Assembly (NCBI RefSeq): GCF_000499785.1
Contig: NZ_HG726020.1
Span: 248,001-312,000, forward strand
From: Bacteroides neonati
GTDB taxonomy: Bacteria > Bacteroidota > Bacteroidia > Bacteroidales > Bacteroidaceae
Length of the DNA: 64,000 bases
Direction: 5' to 3'
Numbering within the stretch: position 1 is the stretch's first letter; each line of letters opens with the position of its first letter. The notes below the pieces were generated by a model. It was not told where the DNA came from. It did no database searches and saw nothing but the letters and a program-made list of their open reading frames with translations. Both the position numbers and the translations under genes were made by a program. This document shows, piece by piece, positions 34,465-42,702 of the stretch.

Positions 34465-36828
34465 ATGAACAGACTTTTCGCGTCGGCCATACTTATGGCG
34501 TGCTGCCTGACAGCACAATCACAAAACAAACTAAAAACCTCAGACTGGGAGGTTAGCATCTCACCCAAGGGATGCATTGAACAAATTGTATTCCGGCAAA
34601 AGTCGGGCAATGATACCATTCCTTTCTTCCGCGAAAAAGAGAACGACGGACCCAGTTTTTATACACGCGTAGACAATAAAAACTCGATTGGCCAATGGAT
34701 TCCCGATGGGCAGTATTCCTATCGAACAGAGTTGGGAGGAATAGAGTGTAAATTAACCTACCTCAATCACAAGGGTGTGCCATCTATGAAAGTGCGATTA
34801 ACCAATCGGTCGAATGTTCTTTTTCAGCCTCAAAAAGCCGGACTTAAAATGGGCATCGACACTTATATGGACACCTATCCTACTTGGTTTGGTAAATACT
34901 TCCCTACCCTCATGCGCAATGAAGCAACCCACTTTTACGGCTATCTGCAAAACCCGAAAGAGCATACGTTGGGTATTGTATCCGAACACCCCATTGCTTC
35001 GTGGAGTGTAGACTATAACCTCGGCTATCAATCGCCCGCACCACATTGGTTCATGGGACATCGCATCGAATCGCTGAATCTTGATTTGATAAATCAACTC
35101 CCTTTACCGGGTCGGCACCCGCAACAGTTATATGAACTCAAGCAAAACGAATCGAAAGAATGGATCATCTCTTTCGTCAATGTAGGTGCGCTGGAGCAGT
35201 TGGAACAAACCATCAGCAAAGTAGCAGACATTCCACTGATTTATGCAGAGCAAACCTCTTATCGCCCCAACGACGAGGCCTCATTCGAAGTCACAGGCGA
35301 GTCACCGACGATTACCGTTACCGACGACAAAGGCAATCCATTGCCCACATCGATCAAAGCAACCGACCGTCGAAAAACAGTGGTTCGCGTTAAACTCCCT
35401 GAGGTGGGTCTGTATACCGTTCGGGTAGTAGCCAAGGGCAAGCAAGCCGAGGCAATACTCGATGTACATCATACTTGGAAATGGACGCTTGAACAAGGGC
35501 GTTTAGCTACTTTGAAGTATCATCAGAAGCCAACATCCCATGCCGAGAGTTGGTATGGATTTTATACTGCTTTTATCGCGGCCAAGTATTTTCCTGACAA
35601 AGAAATCGACACGCAGGCGAGTGACTATTTCGATGTATTGTTTAACAAACTGCACGATAAGGATAAAATAGTTCCACTCTACCTTCCCAATCGCATTCAA
35701 AATACATCGACAACGATTGGTATGCTAATAGACAAATACGAAGCCGGCGGAAAGAAGGAGGATTTAAAGAAAGCATCTCAACTGGGCGATTGGCTGATGA
35801 ATAACTATCAGCGCAAGGACGGTGCCTATTTTAATCACGGAACGGTCTATACCAGTGTTATTTATGTGGCTAAAAGTATGCTGGAACTATCTTTGGCCGA
35901 GAAAGAAGCAAGCAAGCAAGAAGCTTCCTGGGCAGAGGTGAGCCAACGGCATTACGAATCGGCCAAGAAAGCCATTGATCAGTTGGTGGCTTCGCAAGGC
36001 GATTTTGAAACAGAAGGCGAAATGACCTTCGAAGATGGGATGATTTCGTGCTCAGCATTGCAGATCGGTATGCTTGCTTTGCTGCAAACCAACGAAAAAG
36101 ACCGCAAACACTATACGGATGCGATGCTTAGTATCTTAAACAGCCATAGCTGCCTGACCCAGCTTCGCGTGCCCGATGCCCGACGCCGACAAGGAACCAT
36201 GCGCTATTGGGAAGCACAATACGATGTATTCATGTTGCCCAATATGTTCAACTCACCCCACGGTTGGAGTGCTTGGAGAGCTTATGCTACCTATTATGCT
36301 TACTTGCTTACCGGCGAAGAAAAATGGTTGACACAAACCTTCAACGCCATGGGTGCATTTGCTAACTTAATCGACTATAAAACGGGGGATTTACGCTGGG
36401 CATTTGTTGTAGATCCTTATGTAGAAGCCGAACAAGCTTGCAGTGCCGATAGTCACTATACATTTAGCGATGTCAGTCTGGGCAATCCGCATCCGCAATT
36501 ATACGATACGCGTCGCTTTGTTTTCGGAGAAAGTTACGTAAATATGATCAGTGATTGGCAAACCATTAACTCGCAAGACAATGACGTACACGAAGTCTTT
36601 AAGTGTATGGGCGAAGCAGTGTTGACCAATGCCTTTATTGTAGAAAGACCTAATGGCGAAATAGTCGGGTACAACTGCAAAGTAAAGGTAAACGGCCATA
36701 AACTAACGGTGATACCTGACGAGAAACAGATCAGCCATTTGCACACAAATCTGAAGAAGGCTTACACCATTTCATGGCATGGAAGTCAGAAAATAAGCCC
36801 GGTGAATAGCCCGTCATGGTTATTCTAA
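34465..36828 (+). CDS. Large secreted protein of the PUL, probable helical-barrel glycosidase
   Basis: I chose the ATG at 34465 because it gives a normal signal peptide (MNRLFASAILMACCLTAQSQ); an upstream in-frame start would add 29 residues that overlap the promoter. The 787-residue protein has a beta-sandwich N-terminal half (DWEVSISPKGCIEQIVFRQ, GLKMGIDTYMDTYPTWFGKYFPTLMRNEATHFYGYL) and an Ig-like segment (~270-340, VGLYTVRVVAKGKQAEAILDVHH). An alpha-helical C-terminal half resembles an (alpha/alpha)6 toroid (SWYGFYTAFIAAKYFPDKE, WLMNNYQRKDGAYFNHGTVYTSVIYVAKSMLELS, TMRYWEAQYDVFMLPNMFNSPHGWSAWRAYATYYAYLLTGEEKWL). I do not recognise a named family. Context suggests it processes the glycan imported by SusCD. 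Confidence 0.6.
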   Translation: MNRLFASAILMACCLTAQSQNKLKTSDWEVSISPKGCIEQIVFRQKSGNDTIPFFREKENDGPSFYTRVDNKNSIGQWIPDGQYSYRTELGGIECKLTYLNHKGVPSMKVRLTNRSNVLFQPQKAGLKMGIDTYMDTYPTWFGKYFPTLMRNEATHFYGYLQNPKEHTLGIVSEHPIASWSVDYNLGYQSPAPHWFMGHRIESLNLDLINQLPLPGRHPQQLYELKQNESKEWIISFVNVGALEQLEQTISKVADIPLIYAEQTSYRPNDEASFEVTGESPTITVTDDKGNPLPTSIKATDRRKTVVRVKLPEVGLYTVRVVAKGKQAEAILDVHHTWKWTLEQGRLATLKYHQKPTSHAESWYGFYTAFIAAKYFPDKEIDTQASDYFDVLFNKLHDKDKIVPLYLPNRIQNTSTTIGMLIDKYEAGGKKEDLKKASQLGDWLMNNYQRKDGAYFNHGTVYTSVIYVAKSMLELSLAEKEASKQEASWAEVSQRHYESAKKAIDQLVASQGDFETEGEMTFEDGMISCSALQIGMLALLQTNEKDRKHYTDAMLSILNSHSCLTQLRVPDARRRQGTMRYWEAQYDVFMLPNMFNSPHGWSAWRAYATYYAYLLTGEEKWLTQTFNAMGAFANLIDYKTGDLRWAFVVDPYVEAEQACSADSHYTFSDVSLGNPHPQLYDTRRFVFGESYVNMISDWQTINSQDNDVHEVFKCMGEAVLTNAFIVERPNGEIVGYNCKVKVNGHKLTVIPDEKQISHLHTNLKKAYTISWHGSQKISPVNSPSWLF

Positions 36829-36842
36829 GAATATAGCCAAAG

Positions 36843-36896
36843 CCCCCTTGTGCTTGCTCTTCCTTATAGAAATTGATTAGAGCAAGAGCAAGGGGG
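36843..36896. terminator. Strong hairpin between convergent genes
   Basis: An 18-position stem with one mismatch (CCCCCTTG...TGCTCT with AGAGCA...AGGGGG) and an 18-nt loop, between the convergent secreted-protein and DyP genes. It lacks a long T-run and may act in both directions. Confidence 0.75.
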
Positions 36897-36909
36897 ATAG
36901 GTATAAGAA

Positions 36910-37875
36910 TCATCCGCCTATAGCAGCCAGAAGGTCGTAAGATGGAGCAAAGAACAGAGTACCTGTTACCGCTGTGCTGAAGTCGAGAAGTCTATCCGTA
37001 TTTCCTTTGGGAGAGCCGACAAACATATTCTCAAGCATTTTACGAGTAGTGGCAAAAGTAGATGCATAACCAATAAAATAGGTACCGTATTCTCCACGTG
37101 AGGTATTGGAAAATGGCATATTCCCCCTGATTATTTTCAGGTCATTGCCCTTGTCATCTTGAATATTGGTCACTGCATTGTGGGCATTCATCGGCTTTTC
37201 TTCATCAGACAACTCCACATCATTGAATTTATGGCGACCGATCACCTTTTCTTGTTCGCCGACAGGAGTGGCATTCCAGCCATTCATGTCATGAATATAT
37301 TTCTGGACAAAGACATAACTACCACCCGCAAAGTCTGGATCATCCTCACCAATTACACCAAACGAATAAGGATCGAGATCAATAGAAGGATTCTCTGTGC
37401 CATCTACAAATCCGATAATGGCTCTACCGTCTAAATAGCGAAATCCATGTGTTTCGTCGATTGATTCGACAACTCCACTTAACTTCACATCAAGAATAGA
37501 AGCGAATTCGTGACATAGCCCCATGTTATTGGCACGAATATGAAAAAACAGATCGCCCGGTGTAGACACTGCGGTATATTTATCTCCTACAATCTCTTCG
37601 AAAGGTACTAACTCCTTCGGTTTTCCAAAAGATCCAAAATAAGTATTCCACGCATCGGCTCCAAAACCAATCACAGCACTGAATCCCGAATCGGGAAATC
37701 GATTTTGCATACTACGAATCATTGCCGAAAAGTTAGAGCAAACATCTTTCACTTGATCTTCGGTTTTATTCTCATTGAGCAACTTATATACAATAAAAAT
37801 AGCATTCTTACCCGCTTTTCCTACCACATCTTGTGGCATAGCACCGGCAACTGTTTGAGGGGTTTGTAAATCCAT
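36910..37875 (-). CDS. DyP-type haem peroxidase
   Basis: I chose the ATG at 37875 (MDLQTPQTVAGAMPQ), giving 321 residues, the usual DyP length; the longer reading from 37995 adds 40 residues with no homology feel. The family signature GFVDGTENP (GxxDG) is at 155-163, with catalytic Asp158. The likely proximal haem ligand is His232 in the NAHNAV region, and the distal Arg250 sits before GNMPFS. DyP enzymes use H2O2 to oxidise dyes or phenolics, or act in haem handling. There is no signal peptide, so it is probably cytosolic. No encapsulin gene is adjacent. Confidence 0.92.
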   Translation of the reverse strand: MDLQTPQTVAGAMPQDVVGKAGKNAIFIVYKLLNENKTEDQVKDVCSNFSAMIRSMQNRFPDSGFSAVIGFGADAWNTYFGSFGKPKELVPFEEIVGDKYTAVSTPGDLFFHIRANNMGLCHEFASILDVKLSGVVESIDETHGFRYLDGRAIIGFVDGTENPSIDLDPYSFGVIGEDDPDFAGGSYVFVQKYIHDMNGWNATPVGEQEKVIGRHKFNDVELSDEEKPMNAHNAVTNIQDDKGNDLKIIRGNMPFSNTSRGEYGTYFIGYASTFATTRKMLENMFVGSPKGNTDRLLDFSTAVTGTLFFAPSYDLLAAIGG

Positions 37876-38069
37876 AATTTGATGAATAATAAAAAGTGTT
37901 GTTCTTAAAACGATATCGTTTTTAAGAAATATTACTGGGTTTCGGCATCGTCTAAAATGGGTGCCTGACTTTTCTGTAAACAACTCAGCGATCAATTTGT
38001 TTGCTTAATCAAAAAACGTTACTATCCATTGATAGAATACCACCAAAAAACTGAACTACAAATTAAGAT

Positions 38070-38300
38070 GTGACGATGAAAGAAAAAACATTATCTTTAA
38101 CAAAAAAACTTACGTCCACAACCAGAAGAAAATTCAGCAAACAATTCAAAACGAAAGTCGTCCTAAAACCCTCAAAAGAACACGAGACGTTAGAAAGTTT
38201 AGCCCAGAGGTATGAATTTTTGCCGACACAAATTTTCGCATGGGAAACTCAAGCATTACAAAACATACAGCAGACTCTACCGTACCTGATATGTGAGTAA
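38070..38300 (+). pseudogene. IS3-type transposase OrfA fragment
   Basis: The 76-residue reading resembles the N-terminal helix-turn-helix of IS3-family OrfA (RRKFSKQFKTKVVLKPSKEHETLESLAQRYEFLPTQIFAWETQAL). It stops soon after the HTH. No OrfB/DDE domain follows and no terminal repeats are evident, so this is a remnant. It precedes a decayed invertase gene, marking old mobile DNA at the island's left side. Confidence 0.6.
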
Positions 38301-38478
38301 ACGAGAATGAATATCCAAATGAAGCAATATCTCGACCTGTTACATAAACAGCAGCTGGTTCAATATCCGATATTAGATAAACACTCATCTCATTTGTAAA
38401 GCTCCAAACCCTAAACCTTACAAGCCCATTAACATGTTCAAGATTGATCGCTTGTGATGTGTCTTGGGGCACATTGAA

Positions 38479-39125
38479 ATGGCTTACGCATACATTCAAG
38501 TAAGCACAGACAAGCAGACGATTGAGAATTAAAGATTTGAAATAAATAAGTTCGCGACAGAAAAAAGAATTAAGATTGAGAAGTGGGCAAGTGAAACGGT
38601 GCCAGACACAAAAGCAGCCAAAGGTCGTAAGTTAGGCTTCTTGCTTAAAAAGATGAAGAAAGGTGATACATCGATTATTTCCAAGATCAGTCGACTGGGT
38701 CGAAACCTTATGCAAATCATGTCTATACTCAATCTATGCATAACTAAAGATACTGGGGTACTTACAGTCAAGGAGCGTTATGAGCTCGGCAACAATATCA
38801 ACAGTCAGATTCTCACCTTCTCTCTCGGCTTATCTGTACAAATTGAGGGCAACTTAATTGCCAACGTACTAAAGAGGGTTTAGCCCTATGTGTTGCAGAA
38901 GGCCAGAAATTGGAGCATATAGTAGGAGTTAAAAACTCACATTACAAGCCAACCAAGAAAGAATCTATCATAACACAAATGCAATTAGAAGGGACATCAA
39001 AGACTGCAATATGCAGAAAGCTCAGGTGTAACCTCCGGACGCTGAATGAACATTTAAAAAGGATGTGGGTTTATGTTCAAAGCGTAATAAAAAGAACACA
39101 AAAGATACATTTCGTTTTGCGTTAA
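38479..39125 (+). pseudogene. Decayed Mpi-type serine DNA invertase
   Basis: From ATG 38479 the reading is MAYAYIQVSTDKQTIEN, then an in-frame TAA (codon 18). It continues RFEINKFATEKRIKIEKWASE...GRKLGFLLKKMKKGDTSIISKISRLGRN, the serine-recombinase catalytic domain, and stops at 38883. The C-terminal part continues in another frame (AEGQKL...GVKNSHYKPTKKESIITQMQLEGTSKTAICRKLRCNLRTLNEHLK), an invertase HTH domain. The catalytic Ser position is retained (YIQVSTDKQ), but a nonsense mutation and a frameshift inactivate it. Intact homologues flip promoters in Bacteroides. Confidence 0.85.
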
Positions 39126-39305
39126 TAAGTCTGAAAGTAGCACTAAACGTTTTGTAAATGTACCACTAATCGTTTTTCCATTTATACGTTTATACATTTC
39201 GTAACCTGATTGGTAGGTGAAAGTGTAGGTTACGATCTGGTTACTGAACTCTGTCCGAAAGGGTCTATTTTGTGCCTTTTACCCTCGACAGGAAACAATA
39301 AAAAA

Positions 39306-39337
39306 AAGTCCTACAATACGTTGATATTGTAGGACTT
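39306..39337. terminator. Strong intrinsic terminator
   Basis: A perfect 13-bp stem AAGTCCTACAATA/TATTGTAGGACTT with a 6-nt loop, an A-run before it and CTGTTTTTG after it. It could terminate on both strands. Confidence 0.85.
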
Positions 39338-39577
39338 GTCCTGTTTTTGACCCTATTTGTCTTAGGGTTTAGCGGAGAGAGAGGTCTGTGAACCTAACTA
39401 TCCAATATCCTAATAACCAATCTTTTAAGATTGCTAATTTCCAATAGGTAACGATTTAGGCACAAATAAAATTGCTCTTTTTTGTCCACCTTTGTCCAGT
39501 GGTTGTCTGCCTATATCTTGGGTTCAAAGGTACAATAAATATTTTACCTCCGCAAACATTTGATTCATAATCTTTAA

Positions 39578-39634
39578 GGATTGGTGCAAGGTGCAAGCCA
39601 TATATACATATATGCTTGCACCTTGCACCAATCC
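39578..39634. repeat. 57-bp near-perfect palindrome
   Basis: Outer arms of 20 bp (39578-39597 and 39615-39634) are perfectly complementary and each contains a tandem GGTGCAA. An inner 7-bp stem CATATAT/ATATATG closes on AC, with a single bulged C (39598). It lies 48 bp downstream of the phosphoesterase stop. It has no T-run, so it is not a standard terminator. Confidence 0.9.
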
Positions 39635-39681
39635 GAAAGCCGTTAATGCCGTATTTTTTCGGAGACGACGGGATTATAACC

Positions 39682-40440
39682 CTACGCTTCTTTAATCTCC
39701 ATAATGTTGAGCAGGGAATATGAGATGTTATTTATAAATTCGGTATTCGATTGATGAAAGTGAGCATAATACCAATTTTTCAATGGGTGATTATCGGCAA
39801 TTAGCTGATTATATATCTTATCCATCTCGCATCGTTCTGCATTCAAGTCGCCCAACAACTCAGCGTCTTGCAGTAACCAACTCTCAATACCAGCCTTTGA
39901 AACTGGACAACAGAATGATGGACAGGTATGCGTTACCACTGTATCAATTTTCATATCACGAAGTTCGCTTAACGCCTGAATATTAAAAACAGCAGCTTCA
40001 TTCTCCCAATAGAGCGGTCGAACTGTTCTATTTTTAAGTTCATCTATCCACATCGCATCCCGACGGTGCTTCCTGTCAATAGATACCGCACCACCAATAC
40101 AAAGCACCTTGCGATTAGCTGCAAGTACAACCGAATAATCGGGAATACACTTCATACGCTCAAAATTAATCTTCTCCCCATCAAAATAAGTAGGGTCATC
40201 GTGATTACCCCGAACCAATAAAAGTAAATTATTGGTTGCTTCAAGGGTTTTAGCCAACTTATTATACAGTTGAGTGTAATGAGACTCCTTCTCAAAACCA
40301 ATTCCACAATCCCCCGCAACGATAATAACCGAGTTCTCAATTCCAAGACGCTTGATGTTAAACATCAACGTGCGGAACTCTCCGTGTATATCGCCGCATA
40401 CGCAAAGTGAATTGTAATTACTATAATCGAGAGTAGTCAT
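39682..40440 (-). CDS. Calcineurin-like metallophosphoesterase
   Basis: A 252-residue protein with the full metal-binding set: GDIHGE (about 17-22), IVAGDCGIGF (~45), RGNHDDP (~78), GGAVSIDRKHR, VVTHTCPSF (~170) and YAHFHQS (~235). It is a cytosolic metal-dependent phosphoesterase whose substrate cannot be read from the sequence. The start codon overlaps the nucleotidyltransferase gene by 20 bp, implying tight translational coupling and a joint function. In this three-gene operon it could reverse or complement a nucleotidyl transfer by the second protein; that is inference. Confidence 0.85.
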   Translation of the reverse strand: MTTLDYSNYNSLCVCGDIHGEFRTLMFNIKRLGIENSVIIVAGDCGIGFEKESHYTQLYNKLAKTLEATNNLLLLVRGNHDDPTYFDGEKINFERMKCIPDYSVVLAANRKVLCIGGAVSIDRKHRRDAMWIDELKNRTVRPLYWENEAAVFNIQALSELRDMKIDTVVTHTCPSFCCPVSKAGIESWLLQDAELLGDLNAERCEMDKIYNQLIADNHPLKNWYYAHFHQSNTEFINNISYSLLNIMEIKEA

Positions 40441-41107
40441 AGCTCAAAATCTCCATAATGTATTTTACTCGCTCGTCAGCACCGTATGGCAAAACACACT
40501 CAATCGCCTCTTCGATATTTGAGTTTGCCAATAGCTCTTTAAACTGACTTGATAAATAGTTTCTTAGTGGCTCATCTACGTTTGTTATTTGCACTGCAAT
40601 ATCCGTTGTGTTATCCAAAATGTAAATTATATCCTCAAAATCGTGACTTATGCGAAGATCTCTGCCACCACGAGAGAGCATCGCTTCAAATTTTGCACCG
40701 AGATAATAGGGTGCAGAAAAAATGAAAATATCTGTGCCATCGTGTAACGTGCGAGTTATTTTGTTCTCAACTCCACTACCATACCATTGGTTGCTGAATC
40801 CAAGTATGTTATCATCTATTGGCATCACATCAACGATTATGTGCTTGTAAACCCATCGACAAACTGGTGCTCCCGGTGTCGTGTCGTTGTGAAATCCCTT
40901 TGCACGTAGTCGTTCTTCCAATTCATAGTATTTAAGTCTGCTACTAATCTCAACGACGCAATCCACATCAAGTGTTGCTCTAATATCAGAGGCAGCAGGG
41001 TCATTGGCATAAAGTTCTGCAACAGAACCTCCGACAAATACAACTTCGTTTTTCATCTCACCCAGTCCATTTGCGACCACAGCGAGCATTTCTATATTCT
41101 TAGACAT
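40421..41107 (-). CDS. Nucleotidyltransferase-fold protein, AbiEii/MNT-like
   Basis: A 228-residue protein. Its N-terminal region carries the nucleotidyltransferase signature: VVFVGGSVAELY (GGS, about 23-34), then ATLDVDCVVE with the DxD metal ligands (~46-52), and a third acidic strand KHIIVDVMPIDD (~95). Such folds transfer NMPs to RNA or protein and are frequent toxins in abortive-infection and toxin-antitoxin systems (AbiEii, MenT, MntA). It overlaps the winged-helix gene by 8 bp and the phosphoesterase by 20 bp. The predicted class is firm; the target is unknown. Confidence 0.75.
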   Translation of the reverse strand: MSKNIEMLAVVANGLGEMKNEVVFVGGSVAELYANDPAASDIRATLDVDCVVEISSRLKYYELEERLRAKGFHNDTTPGAPVCRWVYKHIIVDVMPIDDNILGFSNQWYGSGVENKITRTLHDGTDIFIFSAPYYLGAKFEAMLSRGGRDLRISHDFEDIIYILDNTTDIAVQITNVDEPLRNYLSSQFKELLANSNIEEAIECVLPYGADERVKYIMEILSYDYSRL

Positions 41108-41612
41108 TATTCAATCGTTTATCAAGTTCTTCAATCGCAATTTCAACTTCACGCACTTTGCCAATACGAAGCGTGTCGGCAATCACAAGCAATTCATACA
41201 AAGCAGGATTCTTCTCTGCTATTTTGGGTACAGTTTTATATAGTGGCTTTACTCCAAATCCCCTACGAGTACCAAGATAGTGTGACCATACATAAATATC
41301 CTCTCCTTCTGCAATCTTCTCTTTGATTGGAGATGCAGAATGAGCAGTAGCAATGCCTCTAACCTTGGCAGACACCTCTGCCGGAAAAGCATATTTCAGA
41401 CCGCCTATTAGAAATTCCCTTAAAGCAAGTTTGTTTACTCGACTTTTGTCGCCATTGATAAGTCCCGATACAACACAGCGATTCAAGGCATTTGATACCT
41501 CGGCAGGACTTATCAATAGTGATTCTGCAACTTCTGACTGAAGCCATCCTTCTGGCTTAGTAAGCAGATACAGCAAAATCAAAATATCTTGTGATTTAAT
41601 TGATATACTCAT
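41100..41612 (-). CDS. Winged-helix regulator, likely antitoxin-like first gene of the operon
   Basis: A 170-residue protein. The N-terminal ~60 residues form a winged helix (ILILLYLLTKPEGWLQSEVAESLLISPAEVSNALNRCVVSGLI), MarR-like. The C-terminal ~100 residues (ALREFLIGGLKYAFPAEVSAKVRGIATAHSA...VWSHYLGTRRGFGVKPLYKTVPK) resemble nothing I can name. First position and coupling to a nucleotidyltransferase are reminiscent of AbiEi-type antitoxins, which are winged-helix autorepressors. A near-consensus promoter lies 23 bp upstream with a very short leader. Confidence 0.7.
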   Translation of the reverse strand: MSISIKSQDILILLYLLTKPEGWLQSEVAESLLISPAEVSNALNRCVVSGLINGDKSRVNKLALREFLIGGLKYAFPAEVSAKVRGIATAHSASPIKEKIAEGEDIYVWSHYLGTRRGFGVKPLYKTVPKIAEKNPALYELLVIADTLRIGKVREVEIAIEELDKRLNNV

Positions 41613-41634
41613 TTGATTTACGATTTATGAATTG

Positions 41635-41667
41635 CAAATATAGCTATTTTATTCGATATATACCAAA
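41635..41667 (-). promoter_or_regulatory. Promoter of the wHTH/nucleotidyltransferase/phosphoesterase operon
   Basis: On the minus strand: TTTG (41667-41664), a 21-bp spacer, then TATATTTG (41642-41635), matching TTTG-N19-21-TAnnTTTG. The predicted start leaves only a ~15-20-nt leader before the ATG at 41612. Confidence 0.7.
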
Positions 41668-41814
41668 TAGTTAGCGTTGCAGAAAAAATAAATTATCAGC
41701 ATTGCATCTTCAAGCTGTATTTTCAATAACTGTTCCATCATTGTTGTCATTTGCTGCAACACGATAAAATCCGATGAAATTGCGTTATCTTTGCAGTCGT
41801 ATAAATATCAAGTT

Positions 41815-42054
41815 ATGAAGAAGATGAGAATTACACAGCGTGATTACATCAAAGCCAATCGCAAAGCAAGTCGAGAGGCAGAGATTGAAAATCACACACG
41901 CCCTGTCAATTTTTGCAGGGTGCAGAAGTCGAAAAAGGTCTATGACCGCAAACGCAGTAAGGCAGAGAATAAAAAGGCTCTGCCTTACTTGTTTTTACAC
42001 CTCACCTTATATAACTCCAATTTAGGCAAGAGGCTCTTGCCCAAATGTAGCTGA
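41815..42054 (+). CDS. Small basic conserved-type protein
   Basis: I chose the ATG at 41815 (MKKMRITQRDYIKANRKASREAEIENH), giving 79 residues. The N-terminal 60 residues are very basic (RKASRE, RVQKSKKVYDRKRSKAENKK) and resemble small proteins I associate with Bacteroides mobile elements; the function is unknown. The 3' half of the reading contains an intrinsic-terminator-like hairpin (41956-41989). The -7 box TATCTTTG lies at 41786-41793. The last ~20 residues may be read-through of non-coding sequence. Confidence 0.55.
   Translation: MKKMRITQRDYIKANRKASREAEIENHTRPVNFCRVQKSKKVYDRKRSKAENKKALPYLFLHLTLYNSNLGKRLLPKCS
41956..41989 (+). terminator. Terminator-like hairpin inside the small ORF
   Basis: A perfect 12-bp stem AGTAAGGCAGAG/CTCTGCCTTACT with a 10-nt loop, followed by TGTTTTTAC. 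It lies within the coding frame of the 41815-42054 gene. Confidence 0.75.
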
Positions 42055-42125
42055 CTTTTTTACGACAGTAAATTTTACCACTGTAAAAATGTAAACAATA
42101 TCCACTCATGACAAAACCTCTCAAT

Positions 42126-42158
42126 AAACCGACCAAGTTCAACCAACTTGGTCGGTTT
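42126..42158 (+). terminator. Intrinsic terminator with CCAAGTT palindrome
   Basis: A perfect 14-bp stem AAACCGACCAAGTT/AACTTGGTCGGTTT with loop CAACC, followed by TGTTTTTGT. The core palindrome recurs at 42268-42287. Confidence 0.85.
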
Positions 42159-42267
42159 TGTTTTTGTGGGGTATAACGAAAATCCTCCCCTATTTCAACC
42201 CTGAAAAGAGCAAAAACCACCCCATTTTACTATTCTCATAGCCATTTTTGCCAAATATTTATTTCGA

Positions 42268-42287
42268 CCAAGTTGGTTTGAACTTGG
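42268..42287. promoter_or_regulatory. Palindrome in the HTH/primase promoter region
   Basis: CCAAGTT-GGTTTG-AACTTGG lies 56 bp upstream of the HTH gene, next to a TTTG and a CAACTTTG that could serve as promoter boxes. The same core occurs in the terminator at 42126-42158. It is a candidate operator. Confidence 0.45.
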
Positions 42288-42342
42288 CTGTTTGTTGTTT
42301 TGAAAGCCGGCAACTTTGCACTCAAATCAATAAGTTATAAGT

Positions 42343-42702
42343 ATGGAAGTGATAACAATGGAGACAAAGACTTTCAAAGAATTGGAGGCGAAAATAGATG
42401 CGATAGCAGATTTTGTGACAAACAATCAAGTGGCGGACAATACCAATGAAGATGAGATTTGGGTGGATAGCTACGAAGTGTGTACATTCTTGAAAATTAG
42501 CGAGAAGACACTTCAACGGCTTCGTGTTGCCGGGGATATAACCTACTCAAACATTCGAGGGCGTTACTTCTTCAAAATCGGAGAGATAAAACGGATGCTT
42601 GAAAGCCGATTAATAAAGAGCACGAAAGACAATTTGAATGATTTAGTAACCAACCACAAGCTATATGTTAAGGAAAGACGAAATATTAGAGAGGACAAAT
42701 AA
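42343..42702 (+). CDS. Helix-turn-helix protein of the mobile element
   Basis: A 119-residue protein. An N-terminal helical region (TFKELEAKIDAIADFV) is followed by an excisionase/MerR-like winged HTH (IWVDSYEVCTFLKISEKTLQRLRVAGDITYSNIRGRYFFKIGEIKRML, ~45-92). Such proteins accompany the replication and excision genes of Bacteroides integrative elements and may act as directionality or copy-control factors. The last 38 bp overlap the primase-helicase gene. It resembles the smaller HTH protein at 44712-44987. Confidence 0.75.
   Translation: MEVITMETKTFKELEAKIDAIADFVTNNQVADNTNEDEIWVDSYEVCTFLKISEKTLQRLRVAGDITYSNIRGRYFFKIGEIKRMLESRLIKSTKDNLNDLVTNHKLYVKERRNIREDK

Larger units (their letters stand above)
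39126..39681. other. 556-bp gap at the island's left side
   Basis: No gene. It holds a strong terminator (39306-39337), short direct repeats of TTTGTCCA near 39480-39500, and a long palindrome (39578-39634). It may contain or lie close to an element junction, but no att core could be demonstrated. Confidence 0.6.

Noticed and set aside
36910..37995. Longer start for the DyP peroxidase at 37995
   Set aside because: The extra 40 residues lack family similarity; the ATG at 37875 gives the normal DyP length.
38146..38499. Minus-strand reading with a fimbrillin-like feel (NLEHVNGLVRFRVWSF)
   Set aside because: It has no signal peptide or full domain and overlaps the IS and invertase remnants; too weak to call a gene.
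39372..39402. GCGGAGAGAGAGG...GAACC resembling the 3' end of a tRNA on the minus strand
   Set aside because: No anticodon arm, D arm or full acceptor stem can be folded, so at most it is a chance match or an old attachment-site fragment.
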